Source of the DNA: DASUPK01 sp035265665
GTDB taxonomy: Bacteria; Actinomycetota; Thermoleophilia; Solirubrobacterales; 70-9
Assembly (NCBI GenBank): GCA_035265665.1
Contig: DATFOK010000035.1
Span: forward strand, 1 to 64,000
DNA: 64,000 nt
Direction of reading: 5' to 3'
Shown: positions 8,217-16,637 of the stretch, one piece after another
Numbering within the stretch: the stretch's first letter is position 1
Layout: each line of letters opens with the position of its first letter
Translations under genes and position numbers: made by a program
Notes under the pieces: generated by a model
Seen by the model: only the letters and a program-made list of their open reading frames with translations
Database searches by the model: none
What the model was told of the DNA's origin: nothing

Positions 8217-8872
8217 GGGACCTTGCCTTCCACCCAGCGCGCCCCGGAAGCGTCGACCTCGCGCTTCCAGATCGGCGCCTCGGCCTTGATTCGGTCGATC
8301 GCCTCCCGGGCCGCCGCGAATGCGGCCTCGCGATGGGCTGCCGACGCGGCGACCACCACGCTCGCCTCGCCAAGCGGGACCGAGCCGACTCGGTGCTCGG
8401 CCGCCGCGGCCTCCAGGCCGTGGCGATCGGCGCACTCGGCAAGGATCACTGCGATCCGCTCCTCCGCCATCTCCCTGTAGGCCTCGTACTCGAGCCTGTA
8501 GACGTCCCGAGTTGTCCCCTGGAAGCAGACGATCGCGCCTGCGGCCGGTCTGGATACGAGGCGCGAGAGCGTCCCGAGCGAAAGCGGCTCGTCGGTGACA
8601 CGCGCATGCACGTTCGAATCGGCGCTTCCCCCGCTGACCGGAGGTACCAGCGCCAGCTCGTCGCCGGAGGCCAGGGAGGTTTCGGCGTCCGCGTAGTCCC
8701 GGTTGACCGCCATCCTCACCGGCATCCGCTCGAGCAGGTCACCGAGCTCGGGGCGCTCGGCGAGCCTGGTCAGCGCCTCGGCCACCGTGGCGCCGTCGTC
8801 CAGCTCCACCTCGATCGAGTCGCTGCCCACACGCTCGCGCAAGACGGCGAACAGTCGGACGGTGACGGTCAT
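8213..8872 (-). CDS. Molybdopterin synthase, MoaD-MoaE fusion (MoaX type)
   Basis: 219 residues in two domains. Residues 1-82 are MoaD (ubiquitin-like, MTVTVRLFAVLRERVG to LALVPPVSGG); 90-219 are MoaE (FQGTTRDVYRLEYEAYREMA, EHRVGSVPLGEASVVVAASAAHREAAFAA, IWKREVDASGARW). MoaD's sulfur-carrying Gly-Gly normally must be C-terminal; here GG sits at 81-82 and is followed by SADSN. In Mycobacterium tuberculosis the fused MoaX is cut after this Gly-Gly, so the same processing is inferred. Start ATG 8872 overlaps the moeA stop (TGATG). Confidence 0.93.
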   Translation of the reverse strand: MTVTVRLFAVLRERVGSDSIEVELDDGATVAEALTRLAERPELGDLLERMPVRMAVNRDYADAETSLASGDELALVPPVSGGSADSNVHARVTDEPLSLGTLSRLVSRPAAGAIVCFQGTTRDVYRLEYEAYREMAEERIAVILAECADRHGLEAAAAEHRVGSVPLGEASVVVAASAAHREAAFAAAREAIDRIKAEAPIWKREVDASGARWVEGKVP

Positions 8873-10071
8873 CACGGCGATGCTACGGGGCGGACACCCT
8901 CCAGGAGCTCGACCTTGACGTGGCTGCCGGCCACGGGGGCATCGGCGTTGGCTGGCACGATCACGAGTGCGTCGGCGCCAAGCATCGAGGTGAGCACGTG
9001 CGAGTCCTGGTTCCCGGTCGGCCGGGCGTGCCACCCGTCTTCGCGAAGCTCGAGGGAGCAGCGCACGGCGTGGTCGCGCCCAGGTGCCGCCTGCAGATCC
9101 TCATCGAGGATCGCCGAGGAGCTAGCGACCCTGTCCTCGACCCCGAGCAGACCCCGGAGCGCGGGGTGGACGAAGAGCAGGAAGGTGACCATCGCCGATA
9201 CCGGGTTTCCCGGTAGGCCGAAGACAAGCGTTCCACGGGGCCCGACTCCGAACCAGGTCGGCTTACCGGGCTTCAGGGCAACCCTCCAGAAGACCTCTTC
9301 GACGCCGAGCGAGTCGAGCGCGCCCTTGACATGATCGTGTTCGCCGACTGAGACGCCGCCGCAGATCACGGCGATCTCGGCGCCGAGCATGCGCTCGATC
9401 GCGGCGCGGGTCGGTTCGGGATCGTCCGTGACGGTCTCGGTCGCAACCACCTCGGCACCGGAGCTCAGGGCGAGCGAGGAGATCGTGTAAGTGTTCGAGT
9501 TGCGGACGCCGCCCGGTCGCGGCACGTCCCCAGGCTCCTGCAGCTCGTCGCCGGTGGTCAAGACCCCGAGCCGGGGTCGGCGAACGCAGGCGACCTCCGT
9601 GACACCCACGGATGCCAGCACCCCGAGTTCCGCGGCACCGAGGCGAGCACCCCGCCGGAGCACGGTGGCCTCCGGCTCGATGTCGTCGCCGGCGTGACGC
9701 ACGTTGTTCCCCGGCTCGACTTCCACAGCGATCGTGACCCGTCCGCCCCGCAGGCTCGTGTCCTCGACCCGGACGACAGAATCCGCGCCCTCGGGAATCA
9801 CCGCGCCCGTGGAGATCCCGATCGCCTGCCCCTCGTCAAGCGCCGAGCCGGCCGGACGCCCCGCTCGTGACTCGTCGACGACGAGCAGGCTCGCCGGGGA
9901 CTCGGGATTCGCACCGCTGGTGTCCGCCGCCCGCACCGCGAAGCCGTCCATCGAGGAGTTGTCAAAGCCGGGGACCGAGTAGACGCTTTTGACGTCGTGG
10001 GACAGGATCCGGCCAAGTGCCTCGCGAAGCGGAACGGATTCCGGTCCCAGCGGACTGACGCGCTCGAGCAC
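8872..10071 (-). CDS. moeA: Molybdopterin molybdenumtransferase MoeA
   Basis: The 399-residue product shows the MoeA domains: PGFDNSSMDGFAVRAADTSG, the GISTGAVIPEGADSVVRVED block, the gephyrin-E-like core VLTTGDELQEPGDV and ICGGVSVGEHDHVKGAL, and the C-terminal FGLPGNPVSAMVTFLLFVHP. It inserts molybdenum into adenylated molybdopterin. GTG at 10071 is the first standard start, but the frame continues upstream with LTPATADKPIDLEDARRLV, which resembles the normal MoeA N-terminal helix, so an unusual CTG start near 10137 is possible. It begins just after the mop-like gene. Confidence 0.92.
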   Translation of the reverse strand: MLERVSPLGPESVPLREALGRILSHDVKSVYSVPGFDNSSMDGFAVRAADTSGANPESPASLLVVDESRAGRPAGSALDEGQAIGISTGAVIPEGADSVVRVEDTSLRGGRVTIAVEVEPGNNVRHAGDDIEPEATVLRRGARLGAAELGVLASVGVTEVACVRRPRLGVLTTGDELQEPGDVPRPGGVRNSNTYTISSLALSSGAEVVATETVTDDPEPTRAAIERMLGAEIAVICGGVSVGEHDHVKGALDSLGVEEVFWRVALKPGKPTWFGVGPRGTLVFGLPGNPVSAMVTFLLFVHPALRGLLGVEDRVASSSAILDEDLQAAPGRDHAVRCSLELREDGWHARPTGNQDSHVLTSMLGADALVIVPANADAPVAGSHVKVELLEGVRPVASP

Positions 10072-10132
10072 GAGGCGCCGGGCGTCCTCGAGATCGATCG
10101 GCTTGTCGGCCGTCGCCGGCGTCAGACCGCCC

Positions 10133-10339
10133 TCAGTCGACTGCCAGCATCACGTCGCTTGCCTTGATCAGCGCGCTCACCTTTTTACCCGGCGCGATCC
10201 CGAGTTCGCGAACCGCTTCGACGGTCACCGATGCGACCAGCCGCATGCCGTTGACCTCCAGCTCGACGTTCGCGATCGCTTCCCCCTCAGTGACGTTCTT
10301 GACCTCACCCGGAAGCTTGTTTCGGGCGCTTATCTGCAA
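10133..10339 (-). CDS. Molbindin-like TOBE (Mop) protein
   Basis: A 68-residue single Mop/TOBE domain: ISARNKLPGEVKNVTEGEAI, the NVELEVNGMRLVASVTVEAV strand pair and LGIAPGKKVSALIKASDVML. Mop proteins bind molybdate and buffer its cellular level. Translation starts at TTG 10339 behind a strong AAGGAGG site. It leads the minus-strand cofactor operon and is divergent from the modABC operon, sharing its 130-bp upstream region. Confidence 0.92.
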   Translation of the reverse strand: MQISARNKLPGEVKNVTEGEAIANVELEVNGMRLVASVTVEAVRELGIAPGKKVSALIKASDVMLAVD

Positions 10340-10366
10340 GGTTTCCTCCTTCGGTTTGCGGCTGGT

Positions 10367-10377
10367 TCGAGTCTCGA
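10367..10377. promoter_or_regulatory. Palindrome in the mop / mod divergent intergenic region
   Basis: TCGAGTCTCGA is a perfect 5-1-5 palindrome, followed four bases later by another TTCGAG half (10379). It lies in the 130-bp region separating mop (minus) from the HTH-TOBE regulator and modABC (plus). Position suggests an operator for molybdate-dependent control, perhaps by the adjacent HTH-TOBE protein; this is inference and it does not resemble the E. coli ModE site. Confidence 0.35.
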
Positions 10378-10469
10378 CTTCGAGGCTAGATCATCCGCTT
10401 CGCCGCACTTGCAAGGGGCCGTCAGGCACTTTGCATAGGCAGAACCGTTGGCTGCCATACTGGCCGCCG

Positions 10470-10856
10470 ATGAATGAGCTCAGCCTGGGTGAGGCGGCGC
10501 GGGTGATCGGGGTCAGCGTCGACACCTTGCGCCGTTGGGACCGCGCCGGAAGGCTCAAGACCACGCGCGACGCCCGCAATCGCCGTCGGGTGCCGGCCAG
10601 CGAAGTGGAGCGGCTCCGTGGCACTCCGGCCCGCCACCGCACGAACAACGCATTCTCAGCACGAAACCGGTTCCCCGGGACGGTCACCTCCGTGGAGGTC
10701 GCTGGGGTCATGGCACTGGTCGAGATCGAAGCCGGACCGCACCGGATCACTGCCGCGATCACCCGGGACGCGGTGGAGGAGCTGGGACTAGTACAGGGCA
10801 CTCGTGCCACGGCCACCGTCAAGGCCACCTCCGTGATGATCGACCGGGACGGCTAG
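10470..10856 (+). CDS. HTH (MerR/excisionase type) - TOBE molybdate-responsive regulator
   Basis: 128 residues in two parts. Residues 1-50 form a winged helix-turn-helix of the MerR/excisionase class (LGEAARVIGVSVDTLRRWDR, then NRRRVPASEVERLR). Residues 60-128 are a TOBE/Mop domain (FSARNRFPGTVTSVEVAGVM, VQGTRATATVKATSVMIDRD). It is placed 19 bases upstream of modA and in the same direction, an arrangement repeated in many actinobacterial mod operons, so molybdate-dependent control of modABC is inferred. A CATACT box at 10456-10461 lies ten bases before the ATG, so the transcript could be nearly leaderless. Confidence 0.88.
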   Translation: MNELSLGEAARVIGVSVDTLRRWDRAGRLKTTRDARNRRRVPASEVERLRGTPARHRTNNAFSARNRFPGTVTSVEVAGVMALVEIEAGPHRITAAITRDAVEELGLVQGTRATATVKATSVMIDRDG

Positions 10857-10881
10857 GTCCGGTTCTACCTATGTAGTGCAT

Positions 10882-11673
10882 ATGTATGATCGCCCGGGAA
10901 TGGGCCCCGACGCCTGCCGAACGACCCGCATTGCGACCGTGCTCGCCGTGGCGGGCGCCTGTCTGGTGGGCACAGCGGGCTGCGGAGGCGATGGCGGCTC
11001 TAACCAAGTGGTCGTGTCGGCCGCCTCGTCTCTGGATACCGCGTTCAACCAGTACGTCGATGCCGTGGGAATCGACGCCAAGATGTCCTTCGCGGGATCG
11101 GACGAACTCGCCGCCCAGATCCGCCAGGGGGTGAAACCTGACGTCTACGCCGCGGCCAATATGGCGCTACCCGACCAGCTCCACACAGCAGGGCTCGTCG
11201 GCAATCCGACGGTCTTCGCAACCAACACGCTGGTGCTGGCGGTCCCGAAGGACTCGCAAATCTCATCCCTTGGCGACCTGGCCACGCCGGGGACCACGAT
11301 CGTGATGGGAGACCCGGCGGTACCCGTGGGCTCCTACACCCATGAGGTGTTGGGAAGGCTTCCCCCCGACCAGCGGAACGCGATCCTGGCCAACGTTCGA
11401 TCGGAGGAGCCCGACGTGAGCAGCATCTCCGGCAAGCTCACCCAGGGAGCGGCCGACGCAGGCTTCGTCTACGTCACCGATGTGACCGCAAGCGACGGCC
11501 AGCTGAAGGCGATCCGGCTGCCGGCGGAGCTCCAGCCGAATGTCGCGTATGCCGCCGCGGTGGTCACCGGCGCTGAGAACCCCGATGGCGCCCGCAAGTT
11601 CATCGAAGGGTTGCTCAGCGGGGACGGGGCCACGGCGCTCGAGGAGGCCGGCTTCAAGCCGCCGACCGGCTGA
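10882..11673 (+). CDS. modA: Molybdate ABC transporter substrate-binding lipoprotein ModA
   Basis: 263 residues. A signal peptide (TTRIATVLAVAGACLVGTAGC) ends in a lipobox with the acylated cysteine, followed by the ModA fold: VVVSAASSLDTAFNQYVD, FAGSDELAAQIRQGVKPDVY, TNTLVLAVPKDS and DAGFVYVTDVTA. It captures molybdate (or tungstate) outside the membrane and delivers it to ModBC. ATG 10882 is used; an upstream GTG at 10876 is equally possible. Its TGA overlaps the modB ATG (TGATG). Confidence 0.92.
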   Translation: MYDRPGMGPDACRTTRIATVLAVAGACLVGTAGCGGDGGSNQVVVSAASSLDTAFNQYVDAVGIDAKMSFAGSDELAAQIRQGVKPDVYAAANMALPDQLHTAGLVGNPTVFATNTLVLAVPKDSQISSLGDLATPGTTIVMGDPAVPVGSYTHEVLGRLPPDQRNAILANVRSEEPDVSSISGKLTQGAADAGFVYVTDVTASDGQLKAIRLPAELQPNVAYAAAVVTGAENPDGARKFIEGLLSGDGATALEEAGFKPPTG

Positions 11674-12473
11674 TGCGCAGGGCGGCATTCGCCATTGGGC
11701 TGTTCCTCGCCCTCTTCGTGGTGCTCGCCTTCCTGACGCTGCCGATCGTCGCGATCTTCGTTCACACCTCTCCAGGCGATCTGATCAGCAGCCTCGGGGA
11801 ACAGGACGCAAGGGACGCTCTCTGGCTCAGCCTGAAGACTTCCCTCGCGGCGCTCGCGATCATCGTGATCGTCGGAACGCCCGCCGCCTATCTCCTCGCC
11901 ACGCGGGACTTCCGCGGCCGCTCGGTGGTGGTGACGCTGATCGAGCTCCCGCTGGTGCTCCCGCCGGCCGTCGCCGGCATCGCCCTGCTCGCCGCCTTCG
12001 GTCCAGAGGGACTGTTCGGCAGCGCGCTCGATGACGCGGGAATCCAGCTGGTGCTGCAGACCGCGGGGGTGATCGTCGCACTCACCTTCGTCGCGGCTCC
12101 TTTCTACCTGCGTCAGGCGCAGGAGGCCTTCGCCGCTGTGGATCGCAACCTGCTGGACGCCGCGCGCACGCTGGGGGCAACCGAGGCGCGGGCCTTCGTC
12201 CGGGTGGCCGTGCCATCCGCGGGTCAGGGCATCGCATCGGGGATCGCGCTGGCCTGGGGGCGGGCCCTGGGCGAGTTCGGAGCGACGCTGATGTTCGCCG
12301 GATCGTTCCAGGGGATCACCCAGACGGTGCCGCTCGCCATCTTCGCCCGCTTCAGTGAGGATTTCACCGCCGCCCTGGCGCTCTCGGGTGTGCTCGTCAT
12401 CGTCTCCGCTGCCCTGCTGCTCTCGGTCAAGGTCCTGGGGCGGTCGCCGATTCTCGGCGGTGGCGCGCCATGA
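11673..12473 (+). CDS. modB: Molybdate ABC transporter permease ModB
   Basis: 266 residues with about six hydrophobic helices. The family blocks are LWLSLKTSLAALAIIVIVGTP, ELPLVLPPAVAGIALLAAFG and the EAA-type loop DAARTLGATEARAFVRVAVP followed by ALAWGRALGEFGATLMFAG. It forms the membrane channel with ModC. It overlaps modA at the start and modC at the end (ATGA), so the three are one coupled operon. Confidence 0.93.
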   Translation: MRRAAFAIGLFLALFVVLAFLTLPIVAIFVHTSPGDLISSLGEQDARDALWLSLKTSLAALAIIVIVGTPAAYLLATRDFRGRSVVVTLIELPLVLPPAVAGIALLAAFGPEGLFGSALDDAGIQLVLQTAGVIVALTFVAAPFYLRQAQEAFAAVDRNLLDAARTLGATEARAFVRVAVPSAGQGIASGIALAWGRALGEFGATLMFAGSFQGITQTVPLAIFARFSEDFTAALALSGVLVIVSAALLLSVKVLGRSPILGGGAP

Positions 12474-13537
12474 GAGGCCTCGAGGTCAGAGCGCGCGATC
12501 AGCTTCGCGACCTGGAGCTCGACGTCGAGCTGCACGTCGATGGGGACGGCTGCGCGGCGATCGTCGGTCCCTCCGGCGCCGGCAAGTCGACCGTGCTCCG
12601 CATCATCGCCGGGCTGCAACGTCCAGATCCGGGCCGCGTCGTGATGGGAGAGGAGGTTTGGCTCGACTCGGGCCGCGGGATCGATCTCCGGCCCGAGGAG
12701 CGCGCCTGCGGATTCATGTTCCAAGACTACGCGCTGTTTCCGCATCTGAGCGCGTGGAGGAACGTCGCCTTCGGAATGCCCGGGCCGCGCCATGATCGCC
12801 GGGGGCGCGCGCTGGAGCAGCTCAGGCGCTTCGGTGTCGAGAGGCTTGCCGACGCCCGCCCGACCTCCCTTTCGGGTGGCGAGCGCCAGCGGGTGGCGCT
12901 GGCGAGATCGCTGGCGCGAGACCCGAGCGTCCTGCTCCTCGATGAACCCCTGGCCGCCCTCGACACGCGCACCCGTGCGCACGCCGGCCGCGAGCTCGTC
13001 CACGCACTGAGAGGGACGCGTGCACTCGCGATCGTGGTCACCCACGACTTCTCCGAGGCGGCCATGCTGGCCGACGAGATCTTCGTCATGGACGAGGGAA
13101 GCGTCGTGCAGCGCGGGACCGCTGCTGACCTCTCGGCCCGGCCCGCGAGTGCCTTCGTCGCCGACTTCGCGGGCTCGGTGGTGCTGAGCGGCACGGCACA
13201 CCCGGACGCGGACGGGTTGACGCAGGTCGAGCTGGATGGCGGAGGCGTCGTGCACAGCATCGACTCGATCCATGGGCCGGTCGCCGCCCTCGTCTTTCCC
13301 TGGGAGATCAGCCTCGAACCGAGCGCGGCCGAGCACGAGAGCTCGGCCCTCAACCGCCTCGCGGTCGAGGTCGTATCGGTGACCGAGATCGGCAACCGCG
13401 CCCGGATCGGATTGTCCTCGCCGCAGCCGCTGGTGGCGGAGGTGACCGTCGAATCGATCCGCTCGCTGGCCCTGCGTCCGGGGGCCCGGGTCACCGCCAG
13501 CTGGAAGGCAACCGGGACCCGGCTCGTCGCGCGCTAG
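12470..13537 (+). CDS. modC: Molybdate ABC transporter ATP-binding protein ModC
   Basis: 355 residues: ABC ATPase domain with Walker A GPSGAGKST, Q-loop FMFQDYALFPHLS, signature LSGGERQRVALARSLA, Walker B VLLLDEPLAALD and the H-loop VVTHD; then a C-terminal TOBE-like domain (AVEVVSVTEIGNRARIGL) that can sense molybdate. Drives ModB. The stop codon directly abuts the stop codon of the convergent moaA (13537/13538), leaving no intergenic terminator. Confidence 0.93.
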   Translation: MRGLEVRARDQLRDLELDVELHVDGDGCAAIVGPSGAGKSTVLRIIAGLQRPDPGRVVMGEEVWLDSGRGIDLRPEERACGFMFQDYALFPHLSAWRNVAFGMPGPRHDRRGRALEQLRRFGVERLADARPTSLSGGERQRVALARSLARDPSVLLLDEPLAALDTRTRAHAGRELVHALRGTRALAIVVTHDFSEAAMLADEIFVMDEGSVVQRGTAADLSARPASAFVADFAGSVVLSGTAHPDADGLTQVELDGGGVVHSIDSIHGPVAALVFPWEISLEPSAAEHESSALNRLAVEVVSVTEIGNRARIGLSSPQPLVAEVTVESIRSLALRPGARVTASWKATGTRLVAR

Positions 13538-14536
13538 CTAACCGCCGATCTGGCTCATCGACCGCGGTGGCCGGCGGAAGCCGGGCTCGTTGATGCGGTG
13601 CTTGAGCTCCTTGCGCCAGACCGCGTCGCGGATCAGCTCCTCCAGCTCGTCGTCGCTCGCGCCCGAGCGCAGCGGATCGCGCAGATCGGTCTCGTCGATC
13701 GAGAACAGACAGGTGCGCAGCTTGCCGTCAGAGGTGATCCGGATGCGGTTGCAGTCGGCGCAGAACGGCTCGGACACGGGATTCACGAACCCGATCTCCC
13801 CGGCCCCGTCGGCGAAGCGATACACGCGAGCGGTCGAGTGCGGCTCACGCGGGAGCGGCTCAAGCTCGTAGGCCGTCTCCGCGATCTCCCTGATCTCCGC
13901 CCCGGTGAGCACGGCCTCCGGCTCCCACTTGCCATCCGCGTCCAGCGGCATGAACTCGATGAACCGCACCTGGTAGTCCGTCGATCTGGCGAGCTCGCAG
14001 AAGCGCAGCACCTCGCGCTCGGTGAAGTCGCGCATTGCGATCGCGTTCACCTTGATCGGCCTCACCTCCGGGAACGCGGCGATTGCATCGAGGCCGCGCA
14101 TCACCTGGACCAGGGCGTCGCGGCGCGTGACCTTGAAGAAGGCGTCTCGCGCCAGCGAGTCCACCGATACGTTGAACCTGTCGACGCCCGCCCGCACCAG
14201 GGCCTCCGCGTCGCGTTCGAGCAGGTAGCCGTTCGTGGTGACCGAGATCTCACGGAGGTCCTCGACGCCGCGCAGCATTCCAACGAGCTTCGGGAACTCC
14301 CGGCGAACCAGCGGCTCGCCCCCCGTCAGCCGCAGATCGGAGACGCCCAGCGAGGCAAGCAGCGCGACGAGCCGCTGGTTTTCCTCGAAGGTGAGGATCT
14401 CTGAGCGGTCGAGCCAGGGAAGTCCGTCGGCCGGCATGCAGTACTGGCAGCGGAAGTTGCATCGATCCACGACCGAGAGACGCAGGTCGCCGATCAGCCG
14501 GCCGTGCCCGTCTTGGAGCGGCTCTTTCCGGGTCAC
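13538..14536 (-). CDS. moaA: GTP 3',8-cyclase MoaA
   Basis: 332 residues of radical-SAM MoaA. The N-terminal cluster motif is CNFRCQYCMP, the C-terminal cluster uses FCADCNRIRITSDGKLRTCL, and the protein ends in the conserved Gly-Gly (SQIGG) needed for catalysis. It makes (8S)-3',8-cyclo-7,8-dihydroGTP for MoaC. GTG at 14536 was chosen for the GGGAGG site six bases upstream; a TTG at 14587 would add 17 residues. It lies 64 bases after the second XdhC gene and is probably the last gene of the cox transcript. Confidence 0.93.
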   Translation of the reverse strand: MTRKEPLQDGHGRLIGDLRLSVVDRCNFRCQYCMPADGLPWLDRSEILTFEENQRLVALLASLGVSDLRLTGGEPLVRREFPKLVGMLRGVEDLREISVTTNGYLLERDAEALVRAGVDRFNVSVDSLARDAFFKVTRRDALVQVMRGLDAIAAFPEVRPIKVNAIAMRDFTEREVLRFCELARSTDYQVRFIEFMPLDADGKWEPEAVLTGAEIREIAETAYELEPLPREPHSTARVYRFADGAGEIGFVNPVSEPFCADCNRIRITSDGKLRTCLFSIDETDLRDPLRSGASDDELEELIRDAVWRKELKHRINEPGFRRPPRSMSQIGG

Positions 14537-14600
14537 GGGGAACGCCTCCCGGTCCCAGCGGTCGAGAAGAAGGGGTGTCCAGTCCAATGTGGCATTTCGG

Positions 14601-15701
14601 TCACCCCGCGGGTGCGGCTTCGGGATCGCGTGCCGCGTCGTGGATTCGGCCCTTGACGGTCTTCAGCCGGCCGCCCTCGCGTCCCCGGCGGACGGCCGTG
14701 ACCTCGCCCATGATCGAAATCGCGGTCTCGGCCGCCGACAGGGCGCCGATGTCGAGCCCGATCGGAGCCGCCAGGCGCCCCAGCTCCCCGTCGGTCAGGC
14801 CATCGGCGAGCAGGCGCTCGCGACGTTTCTCCTGCGCCCGGCGGCTGCCCATGGCTCCGATGTACTGGGCGTCGGAGCGGAGGGCGATCTTGAGCACGGC
14901 GTCGTCGAGCTTGGGGTCGTGGGTGAGCACCGCGATCGAGGTGGCACGGTCGATTCCGCCGAGCTCGTCCAGGGCCTTGTCGGGCCATGCCACGATCACC
15001 CGCTCTGCCTCCGGGAAGCGGTCGGCAGTCGCGAAGCGCTTGCGCGGATCGACCACGAAGGCGCGCCAGCCCGCCAATTTCGCAGCGGCAGCCAGCTGGG
15101 CCGCGAAGTCCACCGCGCCGAAGATGATCAACCGGGGCGGTGGCGCGACCACATCGACGAACAGGGTCTGACCATCGTGCTCGTAGAGCTCGCTGCGCTC
15201 GGACCAGATCGCGGACGCCGCCCTGGTCACCGCGGCCTCGTCCAGCTCGGTTTCCCCGAGGGAGCCGTCGTGCGTCCCATCCTCCAGCAGCAACAGCTTT
15301 GCCCCGACGTCGGCGCCCTCGAGAATGGTGGTCAGGGCTCCGCGCCCCCCCTGAAGACCGAGCTCCCTGAATCGGCCCTCCAGACCGCCGTCGTCATAGG
15401 TCTCCACCCAGATCGAGATCTCGCCGCCGCAGGGCAGCCCGACGTCCCAGGCGTCTTCGTCGGCGATCCCGTACTCGAGGAGCTGCGGCGCGTCACCCCT
15501 CAGGATCCCCTCGGCCACCTGGACGACCTGCCCCTCCACGCATCCCCCGGAGACCGCCCCCGCCATCTTGCCGGCCTCATTGATCGCCATCTTGGTCCCC
15601 GGCGGCTGCGGTGCCGACTTCTTCGTGTCGACGACGGTCGCCAGCGCGACGGGATCGCCGACGCCGACCCAATCCCCGACGATCTCCATGACGTCCTTCA
15701 T
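14601..15701 (-). CDS. XdhC/CoxI family molybdoenzyme maturation protein
   Basis: 366 residues. The N-terminal XdhC domain begins VGDPVALATVVDTKKSAPQPPGTK and has SGGCVEGQVVQVAE and GLPCGGEISIWVE. The C-terminal Rossmann domain is RLIIFGAVDFAAQLAAAAKL to YIGAMGSRRAQEKRRERL and LGLDIGA-type ends. These proteins bind the molybdenum cofactor and assist its sulfuration and insertion into xanthine-oxidase-family enzymes. A GGAGG site precedes ATG 15701, six bases after the MoxR stop. The family identity is strong; exact correspondence to coxF or coxI of Oligotropha is not decided. Confidence 0.88.
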   Translation of the reverse strand: MKDVMEIVGDWVGVGDPVALATVVDTKKSAPQPPGTKMAINEAGKMAGAVSGGCVEGQVVQVAEGILRGDAPQLLEYGIADEDAWDVGLPCGGEISIWVETYDDGGLEGRFRELGLQGGRGALTTILEGADVGAKLLLLEDGTHDGSLGETELDEAAVTRAASAIWSERSELYEHDGQTLFVDVVAPPPRLIIFGAVDFAAQLAAAAKLAGWRAFVVDPRKRFATADRFPEAERVIVAWPDKALDELGGIDRATSIAVLTHDPKLDDAVLKIALRSDAQYIGAMGSRRAQEKRRERLLADGLTDGELGRLAAPIGLDIGALSAAETAISIMGEVTAVRRGREGGRLKTVKGRIHDAARDPEAAPAG

Positions 15702-15707
15702 GCGCGT

Positions 15708-16637
15708 TCAGCCTCCTCGGGCATCCGAGCCCACCAGCCGATCGAGTCCCTGCTCCACGACCTGCTCCTGATCGTCACGGTACTTCAGCACCGAGCCCAG
15801 GGTCCGTTCAGCGGCCGGGGCGTCGAGGTGATCGACCCCGAGCAGCTCGAGTGCGGCGACCCAGTCGATGGTCTCGGCGATCCCGGGTGGCTTCTGGACG
15901 TCGCTCGAGCGCAGGTGGCGGACCGCGTCAGCCGCCTCGGTCGCAAGCCGCTCCGCGGTGCCCGGCACACGGCGGCGAACGATCTCGACCTCGCGTGCCG
16001 GGCTCGGATAGTCGATCCAGTGGTACAGGCAGCGGCGCTTGAGCGCATCGTGCAGGTCGCGGGTGCGGTTCGAGGTCAGGATCACCGCCGGCGGATGGGT
16101 CGCGCGGATCGTGCCGATCTCGGGGATCGTGACGCTCGACTCCGCGAGCATCTCGAAGAGGAACGCCTCGAAGTCGTCGTCGGCTCGATCCAGCTCGTCG
16201 ATCAGGAGGACGGCGGGCAACGGCCCCTCGTGCTCGATCGCCTGCAGCAGCGGGCGCGGCGTCAGGAACTCCCTGCCGAAGAGCTCCTCCTCGTCGAATC
16301 GGCCGCCGGTCGCCTCGGACGAGCGGATCCTGAGCAGCTGGCGCGGGTAGTTCCACTCGTACAGCGCCTCCGAGGAGTCGATGCCCTCGTAGCACTGCAG
16401 GCGGATCAGCTCGGTGTCCAGCGACGCCGCCAGCGCCTTGGCCGCCTCCGTCTTGCCGACTCCCGCCTCGCCCTCGAGCAGGAGCGGCTGAGGCAGCCGC
16501 AGCGAGAGGAAAAGCGCCGTGGCGAGCCCGTCGTCGGCCAGGTAGTCAACGGCGTCGAGCCGTTGCTTGAGGGACTCGATGTCCGGAACGGCTTCGCTCA
16601 CGGAGGTCTCGGCACCCGGGCGGACGGCGTGGCTCAT
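15708..16637 (-). CDS. MoxR-type AAA+ ATPase (CoxD-like)
   Basis: 309 residues. Walker A is LEGEAGVGKTEAAKALA, Walker B VLLIDELDRADDDFEAFLFE, sensor 1 ILTSNRTRDLHDALKRRC, and the MoxR C-terminal helical part follows. In CO dehydrogenase clusters CoxD is the AAA+ chaperone that, with the VWA protein CoxE, helps build the Mo-S-Cu active site. The CoxE partner is encoded four genes upstream. ATG 16637 overlaps the stop of the MocA-like gene (ATGA). Confidence 0.9.
   Translation of the reverse strand: MSHAVRPGAETSVSEAVPDIESLKQRLDAVDYLADDGLATALFLSLRLPQPLLLEGEAGVGKTEAAKALAASLDTELIRLQCYEGIDSSEALYEWNYPRQLLRIRSSEATGGRFDEEELFGREFLTPRPLLQAIEHEGPLPAVLLIDELDRADDDFEAFLFEMLAESSVTIPEIGTIRATHPPAVILTSNRTRDLHDALKRRCLYHWIDYPSPAREVEIVRRRVPGTAERLATEAADAVRHLRSSDVQKPPGIAETIDWVAALELLGVDHLDAPAAERTLGSVLKYRDDQEQVVEQGLDRLVGSDARGG

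Noticed and set aside
10860..10895. A ModE binding site upstream of modA
   Set aside because: The AT-rich stretch around TATGTAG/TATGTATG contains short direct repeats but lacks the ModE inverted repeat and spacing.
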